From: Prunella strophiata
Taxonomy: Eukaryota > Chordata > Aves > Passeriformes > Prunellidae
Assembly: GCA_036583965.1 (NCBI GenBank)
Contig: JAZBQD010000013.1
Span: 8,879,763-8,943,762 of the forward strand
Direction of reading: 5' to 3'
Length of the DNA stretch: 64,000 nucleotides
Made by a program: the position numbers and the translations under genes. Shown here in pieces: positions 11,338 to 20,965 of the stretch. Below the pieces are notes generated by a model. The model did no database searches, was not told the DNA's origin, and saw only the letters and a program-made list of their open reading frames with translations. Positions within the stretch are counted from its first letter, which is position 1; every line of letters begins with the position of its first letter.

Positions 11338-11375
<38 letters not shown>
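11338..11375 (+). repeat. Poly(T) run, 38 bases
   Basis: An uninterrupted homopolymer of 38 T, immediately after TTTTAATTAGC. It is the longest homopolymer in the window. It could be the antisense of an old poly(A) tail, but no retrocopy body is recognisable on its right. True length may differ because homopolymers of this size are error-prone in sequencing. Confidence 0.92.
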
Positions 11376-11378
<3 letters not shown>

Positions 11379-11399
11379 CTGCTTCCATTCCCTTCCTAT

Positions 11400-12830
11400 A
11401 TATCAGCCTCTTAACAGATTTGAGTATGTTTTGAGCTGCCATACCCGACGCCATTTAAATCACTTCTCAAGGGCGCTGGGCCAGGGATGTGCAGTGGTAG
11501 TTTAAAGGGATTAGAGCCCTTTGTTTTTTCACAAGTGGTTCAATTTACAAAAGATCAGGGTTCAAGACCTGCACACTATAAAGTGACTTAAAGCCATGAA
11601 ATCTATTTCTCACTAATTCTAGATTACTCTCTACTTAGGAGCCCAGGGTGCCAAAAATGGTGGTTTTTGTTAAAATGATATGAAATCCTAATGCCAGTCC
11701 TTTTAACCACTGTTGCATAGTGTACAGTGTCATGCAAATTCCAGACCTATGTGAGCAATTATGGAGCAATGAACATGATCATTTCGATTAAACCAACATG
11801 TGTTTTCAAAGATTTTATTTAAGGCAGATAACCGTAAAACTTTGTCACTTCGCTTCTCCTCTCGGGCATACGCACAAAGCCTTAAACACCCCACGTATCT
11901 CCTTTGTAAAGTCTGAGCATTAATTGCCCACTGCTTATTCAAGCAAAGCCCCCATTGAGAGAAATGGGATTTTGTCTGAATAAAGGCTGCAGAATTGGAC
12001 CTCTTGTCTGTGGGTGAGAGAGATAGGCGACCGGTTTGGTTTTGGGGTCTCCCGTTGCAAAATCGGAGCATTGGGGAAGATGGGCTTTCTGTTACAAAAA
12101 AAGTTTTATCTTACTCAGCATCATACTTGTAATTTGAAATGGAAAGAACCGGTGGCCCACGCGATCATGAATAAAGAACAGTGGGAGAAACTGGGTCAGG
12201 CTGGCAAGAAGGTAGGAGCTGCCCCGATTGTTTTTCTCCCAGCCATTAGCTTCACAAGAGAATCCTTTTTCTCACTGGACGACTGTACTTTATTTTTCTA
12301 AAGCAGTATCCCTCTGACAACCCAAAAGGAATACTGCATCTGCAAATGAATGGTGCCTGCAAAGAGACAACATGAAATTTTTAAAAAGCATGGTAATAAA
12401 CGCTATTCAAAAAAACACAATCTCTGAAAAACACGGCCTATTGAAATGACAAGCCGAAAATCATTTGCTAAGCACTGAAATGGCCCCTTTTGTCACCCCA
12501 ATCCTTCTGTTGACAGTTACCTTTCAATCCTACAATTGTGCAGTAAGTACTGATTTTTATTCAATGTTCTATTCACCCTGCGTATTAATGAAAAGAAAAA
12601 AACTTGTAAGAATAGCCTTTAATAGGCTGATAGACAAGGCTCCCCTATTCTCCTGCTAGAGCTCCTCTTATCAGCTTCTCACAGTATTGCTGCTCGCTCA
12701 ATTCTTTCCCATTTCTAAACTTTGCTCACCCATCTGGGCTTGTTCTCAACTGAGATGGAAACATTTTTATTTCACAAGTCTTGCTGACCTTTTCTTATTC
12801 TTCAGGCGGCGTTAGGTGAAGCTCTAACCT
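11400..12830. other. Large candidate conserved non-coding cluster
   Basis: About 1.4 kb of AT-rich DNA lies between GC-rich flanks. It has isolated CpGs in low-GC context (TACCCGACGCC near 11443; CGGGCATACGCAC near 11862; GGCGACCGG near 12027; CCCACGCGATC near 12157) and many TAAT/ATTA, AATAAA and octamer-like strings. A minus-strand frame of 113 codons (11730-12071) and a plus-strand frame of 95 codons (12014-12301) cross parts of it. Neither matches a family I know, and both lack obvious splice borders. I infer one or more developmental CNEs; a missed exon is less likely. Confidence 0.4.
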
Positions 12831-13480
12831 CAGACCGGTCTTTTTTAAAGCTCAAAAAGCACAATGAGCAGATCAGGTCTCAGCTCATCTGAAGAGGAAC
12901 GGAGGGGTTGTTCCCTGAACACTTCTGAGCTCTCCAGGGCCGGGGTGATGGGGAAGGCTGGTCACACTCCTGGGTCTCACAGGGACCACTGGCATCACTT
13001 GGCCAAAGTGGTGACGTTCACGGAGTTGTTGCAAATAAAAAGTGTTTAACAACAATTGGGCAGTGCTGTCCTTGGCTGGGAGTATCCAGTTCTCCCAAGG
13101 TTCCTGTAACGAGTAGCTTTGCCCAAAATTAGCAATTACATTTATTACAATTGAAACCCAACTTGGTAACACGTGTCCCCAGCCTGTGATTGCAGACGTG
13201 TCCGCACTCACTCAGAGCTGGTGCTCACGGTGGCTGGGCTCTCTGTGGACCTTTGTGGGGGCTGCCCCTCGCCTGGGCCCCTCTCTGGGGACTGTCCCTC
13301 TGTCTGGGCTGCCCAGTGAGACCCCTCAGCCAAGCAGGGCTGTGAGGGGCCCCTCAGATGGGGCAGCAGGGTCCCTGCCCACTTCCCAGATGCAATGCAT
13401 TGCCCGTGCTGCGAAGGGGAGAAGCCTCCTCCTCCTCCTCTGCATTCCCCACTCATGCAGTTTTTCTTTCCAGTAGGGAA
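12831..13480. other. Unique DNA, no gene recognised
   Basis: A mixed GC segment whose short frames run in all directions. A (CCT)n-like string occurs near 13426-13441. The stretch 13060-13190 is AT-rich and may belong to the neighbouring conserved-looking islands. Nothing else is supportable. Confidence 0.4.
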
Positions 13481-13625
13481 ATTCAGCGCATAACTATCCA
13501 GGATTGCAAAAATGTAAACAGTCTGTGTTACATGTCTTCAAATTACAGCCCTGCTGCTCGACACATGTGCAGATAATCGAAGCCCTCTGCTCGCGGGGCC
13601 CCGCTCCGGGCGAGCACCAGTCCAG

Positions 13626-13670
13626 TGTCCCCTGCCCCAGATGTCCCCTGCCCTGACTGTCCCGTGCCCT
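13626..13670 (+). repeat. Short imperfect tandem repeat (about 17 bp, 3 degenerate copies)
   Basis: Three successive copies of a TGTCCCCTGCCC-like motif are spaced about 17 bp apart, each with substitutions. It is a minor local duplication in GC-rich DNA with no coding implication. Confidence 0.55.
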
Positions 13671-13724
13671 TCATGCCCCACTGGCACCTCCACCACTGCT
13701 GGCCCTGCCACCCAGCAAATATTA

Positions 13725-14100
13725 ACGAGAAGCCTACTTAGGGGTTGTTTGAATAGAGGAAATTGTTTTACATTGTGATGCAATATTTCCACACCGGGGT
13801 CTCATTTATGCAGCGTATTAAAGTCAACACTCGGCACATCTATCTCCATAAGGAGCCAGGCCCATTATCCCCAGTTACTTTTAAGCAGTCTTTGGCTGAG
13901 TCCTGACGTGCTGCCAGTGCCATACATCACAGGGATGCAGTTCCTTAAACTGCAGCTCGTGATTGATAGTTTAACCTTTTTCTCGGAGGTTAATTCGATA
14001 TATGCTGGTGTAAACTATAAACCACAGCTCCAGCCTGTCGGGAGGAGGTAATCTGCATGGCACTCTTATGAGATCTCAGGTGCTGCAGTAATTACACCAT
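13725..14100. other. Candidate conserved non-coding element
   Basis: The AT-rich island has densely packed regulatory-looking strings: GTGATGCAATATTTCC (13775-13790, C/EBP-like), CATTTATGCAGCGTATTAA near 13804, TGATTGAT (13960-13967, PBX-type), AAACCACAG near 14018 (RUNX-type core) and GCAGTAATTACACC near 14084. It ends abruptly at the trinucleotide tract that follows. No long frame crosses it. This is inferred from composition and motif density. Confidence 0.4.
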
Positions 14101-14103
14101 CAT

Positions 14104-14172
14104 CTCCTCCTCCTCCTCCTCTCTCTGCTATTTCTCCCTCCTGGAAAGAGGAGGAGGAGGAAGAGGAGGAGG
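14104..14172. repeat. Trinucleotide (TCC)n/(GGA)n inverted repeat, 15-bp perfect stem
   Basis: A run of TCC triplets (14104-14122) is followed 24 bases later by a run of GAG/GGA triplets (14147-14172). Positions 14108-14122 and 14147-14161 are exact reverse complements, giving a 15-bp stem with a 24-base loop. Each arm is also a homopyrimidine or homopurine tract, so hairpin or triplex formation is plausible. Confidence 0.88.
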
Positions 14173-15090
14173 CTACTCACCAGCACCTGAGGAGTCCAGC
14201 TCTGACTCTGTTGTGGCACAGCTTGAGGGACTCCCCAAAATTCCTACTCCCACCAGTTCTTGAGGTCATGCCAGGGTTTCCCCAGGCAGGTTGGGATTTT
14301 GGTGTGGCATGGCCCTTGGGCTGCTCCCAAGCTCATTCCTTCCTGGAATCCCTGTGCTGTTCCTGGGAATGGCAGTGGAGGTGGTGAGATGGGCAGCAGC
14401 TGTCTTAGCAAAATGGAGTCCTTTCATAGAGCTGTGGGGGATGTAAGCTCCCTGTTCTGCTGCCCATGGGTGTCCCCTAAACCCTGCCCCATGGTGCTGT
14501 CACACACCACAGCCAGCTACCAGGGATGGTGCTGGCTCATGCTGTTGAGGGCCAAGATATCTGTGCCCATGGCAAGAGCCTTGCTGCTCTCCTGCCCCCT
14601 CTAGAGCTTCTGCCTCCATGGTTTCTCAATTCCTCTTTTTTATTTGTTTTGGTTGCTCAGAGAAGCTGGGGGTTGGAGGGATGTGCAGCCATCCAGTTGC
14701 TCTTCTTTCCCAGCAGGGCTGGGAAGCCACCCAGCTCTGCTGCTCAGGCAGCACCTGCACTGCCCTGGCCTTGTGGGAGCCTGGTCACTGGGGACTCCCT
14801 GCCACTGCTGCCAAGCTGGAGTGAGGTTTGGGGTGTCTGCAGTGGGTTTGGGAAGCTTCAGTGGGTTTGCTACCAAGCTCTCACCCTCCCTCTGAGGGTC
14901 TTGTGCTGGTTGTCCAGTGGTTGACTGTGTGTGGCACAGCTGTGACCTGCCAGTACTCCCCAGGAATGGCTGCATGTACTTCATGCAATTTTTTTTTTTG
15001 GCCTCTGTCCCCAAAGTGTCATTTTTTCCATAGGAAATAACTATTTCTGCTCAAGATCAATAAGATTTTGTTAAGAAAAAGGGAGAATTT
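14173..15090. other. Unique GC-rich DNA, no gene recognised
   Basis: GC-rich sequence with overlapping open frames of up to 132 codons on both strands; their peptides are Trp/Ser/Cys/Pro-rich and show no domain. A 10-T run occurs at 14990-15000. I see no repeats or RNA genes. Confidence 0.45.
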
Positions 15091-15099
15091 TAAAGGCTT

Positions 15100-15500
15100 G
15101 GTTTAATTTAATCTATTTCTTTGCAGGACGCTCCCTTTGGTAACAATAGGAATTCGATTCCTGCCAGAGCAGACTCCTTAATTAGACCCCACAAAATGAA
15201 CAGTAACGTGTCTCTGGGCTGAAATTCTCCCTTTCTGGAGCTTGCAGAAAGGAGGGAGTTTCTAACTCATAATTGCATCTGAATGCAAATGGCTGTGCCA
15301 ATGTGAATATATTAAAAGCAGCAGCGTCAGCAATCACTGTGAAAAAAAAATACATACAAATGAGGCCCCAGCTTATTGCTCCATTTGGATGCTGTGAAAT
15401 GGCACCTTATTGTGTTATTATAAGATTTCTTGCTTAGTTAACAGAAAATGCTTACAATTAAGTCTGAACTCATTTAGTGCTCAGACTAATTCACATTAGA
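15100..15500. other. Candidate conserved non-coding element with POU and homeodomain sites
   Basis: AT-rich DNA carries an inverted repeat AGGAATTCGATTCCT (15148-15162, 6-bp arms), TTAATTAG (15178-15185) and a canonical POU octamer ATGCAAAT (15283-15290). Blocks such as GTGTTATTATAAGATTTC and GCTTAGTTAACAG follow near 15412-15442. The sequence changes composition sharply after 15510. I infer an enhancer-like CNE; no coding frame is maintained. Confidence 0.4.
15283..15290 (+). promoter_or_regulatory. Canonical POU octamer motif
   Basis: An exact ATGCAAAT octamer lies inside the AT-rich island at 15.1-15.5 kb, 98 bp downstream of a TTAATTAG homeodomain site. An isolated 8-mer occurs by chance in 64 kb, so the weight rests on its context. 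Confidence 0.3.
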
Positions 15501-16336
15501 AAAAGGATGTGACCTCGGCTCCAGATCCCTTTTCTATGGCTCTTGCTGACTGTGGAGGTGGCAGTGCTGGGCTGGGGAGGAGCTGTGCTGCATTGCCCAT
15601 GTCCCCTGTCCCAGCAGTGCCTCAGGGACAGGGCTTGTCCCTGGGCCAGGCACTGCCATGACCCCTGTCCTGCCTGTGAACCAGGAGAGTGAGATGATGT
15701 CACGGGAAAGGCTTTCTGCTTTTTCTGCTTATCTTAATTCCTGACACTCCCATGGCTGGGCCCTGATGTGTCATGCCCTGCTCAGTCACTGCTCCTGGGC
15801 TGGGGCTGTCTGAGGAGGGGGCTGCTGCTCACAGAGCCCAGCTTTGCTTTGTGGGGATGGAGATAACAGCAACAGAAAGAGGGGCTGATGTTTTGGGGGT
15901 ACAGCACATCTGCTGTGACTCCCTGGGTATCCAAATTAGTGGAAACCATTGAATTTCATCTCCTTGCACCTCTGCTCTTTTTTATGATGCTGAGAAATAT
16001 CATCCCTGTACCCTGTGGGAAGGCTGCAGATAAATGAGGGTAAGTTTGTGTGTACATCAAATGCTGTGATGATGTGCCTTGTAGAACAGCCTCCCTGGCA
16101 CAGCACATAAACACTCTGTCTTCCAGGCACAGCTTCAGATATGGCAGGGACCAAGAATAAGAATAATATATATAGAGAGAAAGAGTTATGCTGTGGGGAG
16201 TTCAGCAGGCACCACATGGTGAAGAGCTGGCAGGGCTCGGGCAGATTCCAGAGCCTGGCCATCCTCTGTGGCTGCCAGGGGCTCCAGGAGCTGAGCTGGG
16301 GCTGCCCAGGCCAGCACATTTGTGGCACTGAGGTCT
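15501..16336. other. Unique DNA, no gene recognised
   Basis: Moderately GC-rich sequence without recognisable gene or repeat. Frames that appear to extend from here into the CTTTC tract owe their length to the tract itself. Confidence 0.45.
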
Positions 16337-16547
16337 ACCCTCCCTTCCCTTCCCTTCCCTTCCCTTCCCCTTTTCCTTTCCTTTCCTTTCCTTTCCTTTC
16401 CTTTCCTTTCTTCCTTTCCTTCCTTTCCGTTCCTTTCCTTTCCTTTCCTTTCTTTCCTTTCCTTTCCTTTCCTTTCCTTTCCTTTCCTTTCCTTTCCTTT
16501 CCTTTCCTTTCCTTTCCCTTTCCTTTCCTTTCCCTTTCCTTTCTTCC
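16337..16547 (+). repeat. Pentanucleotide polypyrimidine microsatellite (CCCTT)n-(CCTTT)n
   Basis: About 210 bp of uninterrupted C/T apart from a single G near 16429. It starts as (CCCTT)n for about 30 bp and continues as (CCTTT)n with a few 4-bp and 6-bp slippage variants. The five-base period leaves it free of stop codons, so overlapping frames show Phe/Leu/Pro/Ser repeats on the plus strand and Lys/Glu/Arg/Gly repeats on the minus strand. These are artefacts. Mirror symmetry makes H-DNA possible. Confidence 0.95.
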
Positions 16548-17035
16548 AGCACACCCTTCTGTACAACCAGTACCTATAGGACAAGGCCTGTGGATAAATT
16601 ATTATTGTGACCCCCCCTTGCTCTGCGAAAAACTTCATGGAGCTGCTGAGAGAAAAGTCAAAATTTGCATTTAAATAGAAAATGTTTGGCAGGGTGTAAC
16701 CCACTGGGTGTGCATGGCAGGGGTCCCTGGCCATGGTGAAACACCAGGGGGGTGCTGGGAAGCTCCAGCAGCCAGATCAGACCCTGCTCTGCTCCCTGGC
16801 CCCCTCTGCCCCTCTGCAGGGTGGGGACGTGGCCCTGTGACATACCCTGACTGTTTAACAGCCCCTGCCAGCCCCCCTGTGCTGGGGGCTCAGCCCAGGG
16901 TGCCTCTGCCCCTGGCCAGCACTGGCCATGCTCTGCTGGCCCCATCTTCACCACATTTTGCATTCAGTCACCTCTCAGAGCTCGGGGGACTGCAGGGGAG
17001 CCTGGCTGAGCCAGCCAGGGCCAGGCACAGGAGGG
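16548..17035. other. Unique DNA, no gene recognised
   Basis: The first 130 bases are AT-rich with AAATTATTATTG and TTTGCATTTAAATAG strings and may be conserved. The remainder is GC-rich and featureless. No gene, RNA or repeat is supported. Confidence 0.35.
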
Positions 17036-17039
17036 AGAA

Positions 17040-17275
17040 GTGTGAAGCATTTTAGGAGGTCTATAAATTAATTAAACCCCTTTTAAAGGTTAACAAGGTC
17101 CACTCTGTCCATCATTAAAGTAACTTCATGCATTTAAATTTTAACAGTCAAACCAATTAGCAATAAAAATGTTGTATGAACTGCACTTTATTGGATTCTG
17201 GTCAAGCCAAAATTGGTTCAACATTTGATGTCTATTATATTTTTTTCCCCTTTTCTCAATTTTAAACACAACCTC
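17040..17275. other. Candidate conserved non-coding element
   Basis: A compact AT-rich island bounded by GC-rich DNA. It holds TAAATTAATTAAACC near 17065, TTCATGCATTTAAATTT near 17127, ACCAATTAGCAATAAAAA near 17152 and a GTTCAACATTTGATG block near 17216. Homeodomain cores occur roughly every 20 bp. There is no coding frame. Inferred regulatory element. Confidence 0.38.
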
Positions 17276-18640
17276 TACTTCCCTTGGGTTGTGAGAACAC
17301 CAATGAGCTCAGGAGGTGGAACAGCAGCAGTGGCAGCCAGGGCCACTCTGACTGAGACCCCTCCTCACTCCTTGCCTGGCACCTCAAACCACACTTACCA
17401 TCATTTTGAACTCCTGGTAACACCTTTTTGAAAGCAAAACACTTGGGACTCTTGGTGACACCTTTCCAAAGGCACCCACAGCTCTGCTGCTGCAGGGCCC
17501 CCTTGGAGCCCCTTCCCACCTCAACAGGCAGTGAAGGAAAATCATCTACAAAGGGGCCCAAAATGCTGATGCAGCAAGTTCCAGCCCCAGCAGAAATTAC
17601 AGGATTAAGGCACATCTTGTGCCTGTAACAAGGACCATGTGAAGGGGATGTTTGCAGGATTGCAGGCTGCTGGCCCAGCAGAGACTGGCTTGGGGAAGCA
17701 TGGAGGTACCTGATCAGGTAGAAATTTAGAGGAGCAGAAGGAGCTGGCCCTCCCTGAGAGGATGGACAGTGGATAAATTCTCTGCACGTGGACACAGTGG
17801 TATTTATTTCCCACAGGCCCTTCAGCCAGCAGGCTGCACAGGTACTCCAGAACCTGAAGTGGCAAAATGAAATGACAAAAATCTACCAGGATAGAGCTGG
17901 ATGCAGGGGATTCACTGCAGAGCAGCGTGGGTTTGGCCCTTCTGCAGGGCTGGCACAGAATCTGTGCTGCCAGGAACCCTGGGATAAACCCACCAGGAAT
18001 GGTGGAATGGGGAATTCAAACCTGTTTGATGAGGAACACTGATCAAAATGAAAAATATGGGGGGCGGGAGGGAAGGGGCAGAGGAGGTTAATGCTCAGCA
18101 GAGCTGAAGGGTCTGTGCTGGAGCTGCAGAGGACCCCTGAGAGGGGTTGTGGAAACCAGATGTGGAGGAATGGTCACGGTGGGGGGAGCAAGGGGCTGGT
18201 GTCTGCTGGTAATTACCCTTGATTTGGTGCGATGACATTGAGGCTGTAGGCAAACATGAAAGAACACTTGTGGGGACAGCAGCGCTCACGCCAGCCAACG
18301 GATTAATAAAGAATGACTGACATGCAGGGAGCTGCACATGGAAGTGTTTTGTAGGGTTTTGATGTTCCCCAGGCCCACAGAGACCCTTGCCAATGCTGCT
18401 GATTGCCCCCCAGCACAGCCGTGCTTGGGAGACTCCCAACCCCTCCGTGCCATGCTCCAACACCTCCCTGTGACCAGGAACCACCTCCTGTGCCAAGGGG
18501 CTCCTCAGGAAGAGCCATCAGGTGCAGGATGTGAGCCCACTTGCCTCTGGGCTCCATCCACATCCACAGACAGCTCAGGGCTGCAACAGTGGGGCAGCTT
18601 CCAGGAGAGGACAGCGAGCCTCCTCCCAAAGCAGCTCCTT
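17276..18640. other. Unique GC-rich DNA, no gene recognised
   Basis: A 177-codon minus-strand frame (17262-17795) and others overlap here. Their peptides have no recognisable domain and the frames lack splice or promoter context. There are no interspersed repeats I can identify. Confidence 0.42.
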
Positions 18641-18644
18641 GATT

Positions 18645-18805
18645 CAGGAGCAGCACATCGATGGTTAACAGGTAAAGGTCATCCACTTTCAGTTAAATCC
18701 GAGCAATTAACACATAATCACATTAACAAAGTACTCTATTCTGGATTAAAGGATTTTTCCTTTAGTAATTGCCCTGTGTCTACACAAAACCTGCACTTTA
18801 AGAAG
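18645..18805. other. Candidate conserved non-coding element
   Basis: A short AT-rich island with ATCGATGGTTAACAGG near 18658, AGGTCATCC near 18676, GAGCAATTAACACATAATC near 18701 and GGATTAAAGGATTTTTCC near 18743. The sharp compositional border and several homeodomain or nuclear-receptor-like strings suggest a regulatory element. No reading frame is conserved across it as far as I can see. Confidence 0.35.
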
Positions 18806-20635
18806 CAACTTCAGGCTGAGGGGGGGTGCTGAGCACCAGGGTGACCACCACCACCACCCTCACTCCTGGCTCCAGGACCATCCCTGCCACCTCTTGAGTT
18901 TCAGAGTGACTGCTCCTTCCTTCCCTCAGAGAAGTGCCAGGCTGCTGCCAGGCCCCTGGTGGACTAGAGACCCAAATAAGATCCTTCCTGAGGAAGACCA
19001 GCCCCTACCCTATGCCGAGCAGGGGTTCACCCACACCTGGAGAAGGATTCCTAGGGCAGGGAATGGGGCAGGGTGAGAGCTGTGGGAAGCACACAGCAAG
19101 GGGGAGTCACTCAGTCACCACCTGCCTCCTGCACTCGCTGCAAACCTGCAGAGAGGACTGTTACAACTTTTAATTTGTAAAACCAGGAGGAAAGGAGCCT
19201 GTGAATGGAGCGAGCAAGAGAGCAGATGGGCAACGGGCTGCCCAGCTTCACAGGCAAATTCCAGACACTTCTGGGATTCCTTGCACCAGCAGGGTTTGTT
19301 TTGTCAGTGGTTTGGCATCCTTCCTCTCCTAACCTCCGTGTTGTGAGCAGGAGCCTTGCTGGGTGCAGGACTGGGAGAGCACAGAGCCACACTTTCCATC
19401 CCACTGGCTCTGCCAGCAGCTGCCAAGCTCTCCAACACGTTCACAAGTTGCTTTGCTCCTTCCTCTGCATTCAAACCATCACCACCACCAGCAGCCCCAG
19501 TTCTTAATCACCACAGGTCAAACCCAGTCACAGCCTGTGGCTTGGCTCCTGTTTATTTAACTTGGTGTGGCTGGGAAGGGGTCACCTCTTCATGCAGATG
19601 GGGGCAGAGGCTTCCCTACAGGACCTGGGTTGGCATCCAGCCAGCACAGGGGTTCCCTGAACACCTCCAGGCTCTGCCTTGACACCCACTGGGCTGGGAA
19701 GGTCCTGACCACAGCCCTGTGCTCAGTCCTGCTCAACACCTTCCCCCCAGGGCACAGCAGCTCACGATGGTGTGTTGGATGCTGGGGTGCACATGATGCT
19801 GCCCTGTGGGGGCACAGAGGAACCTCCCAAGGGACTGTGAAGCACTGTTGCTGCTTTTCCAGACTCACCACTGCATGTCCTGAGCCTCAGGAACTGGCAG
19901 GCCTCCTGGAGGAATAAACACAATCCTCAAAGTTTCCTGAGGATTTTCAGTTTACAGCCGGGTCATTCCTTCTGGGAGCACTGCCTGTGAGAGGCAGCAC
20001 TGATGGAGGTGGCTGGCTCCTGGCAGGTCCTGTTGTCTGCAGGGATCTCAGCTTCCAGGAACACAGCTGCAGTCCTATGCTCAGCACTCCTCTCATCTCT
20101 GCTGCAGCCTCAAGCTCCAGAGCCCTTTATCCATCCCCAGCCAGAGAACTGAAACCTGCTGAACCCCAGACCCACTTCCAGTGCTTTTATCCACTGCAGC
20201 TGGGTCCAGCCTCAGCTGATCCTGTTTGCCACCCAGATGAATTCCTTCTGTGCCACCTGGGCCAGCACCTTGTCCCCACTCAGCCCCATCCCAGTTCAGT
20301 CCTGCCATGCTGGCTCCAGCTGCCACGCCAGTGCCACCACATCCCACCCATGGCCAGCCCGTGGTGTGTGTGTGTTTGGTGTGCTCACTGTGCATGTTCC
20401 TGTGTCCCCAGCAGCAGGCTGAGATGGGGCAGACCCTGTGCCTGAGGTTTCTCAGTGATTGTGGGCTCGTGGAGGGATGCAGAGCCAGCTTTGCCAAATG
20501 CCACAGCCCTGGTGGGCAGCTGGAGGATGCAGCACTCACCACGGCGAGTCTCTGCACACGTGTGCCTGCAGCTGGGCCAGCAGGGAATGGCCTCTCTCCA
20601 GAGCAGTAATGCTCCACACAGGATTGTTTTCTCTA
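18806..20635. other. Unique GC-rich DNA, no gene recognised
   Basis: GC-rich sequence with ACC/CAC triplet runs near 18843-18858 and 19480-19493 and a short GTGTGTGTGT run near 20362. Open frames up to 174 codons overlap on both strands and appear random. I see no RNA gene or transposon. Confidence 0.42.
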
Positions 20636-20639
20636 GGCC

Positions 20640-20965
20640 AGGATTATCACAGTGATCTGGGCAGCCAGCACAGCTCCAATCCCATTACTCCATTAGCATG
20701 GGCGTTATAAGGTGACACTCTGCATCTGCTTGACAAAACACAGCTCCAGACTCCGCGCTGAGCGCTTCTACCAAAAGGAACACAGTTTTCACTTGGAGAG
20801 GATTTGCTATTATTATTGGCTTGTAGCTGCTTAGAAATAAACAGCAATAAAGACTTCACCAATTTACTCTCAGAATGTTCTCATTTGAAACACGTCGTGC
20901 AGAAAAATATTAACAAAATAAACTCCCAGCTCAGAAAAGGCTAAAGAGAGCTTTTTTTGGAGTGT
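20640..20965. other. Candidate conserved non-coding element
   Basis: It includes CCCATTACTCCATTAGCATGG (near 20679-20699), a CCGCGCTGAGCGC CpG patch near 20753 in AT-rich surroundings, and TTGCTATTATTATTGGC near 20804. The DNA then remains AT-rich to about 20960. No coding potential is apparent. The designation rests on composition and motifs. Confidence 0.35.

Noticed and set aside
11338..11375. Processed pseudogene marked by a poly(A)/poly(T) tail
   Set aside because: No spliced-gene-like body, frame or target-site duplication was recognisable beside the T run.
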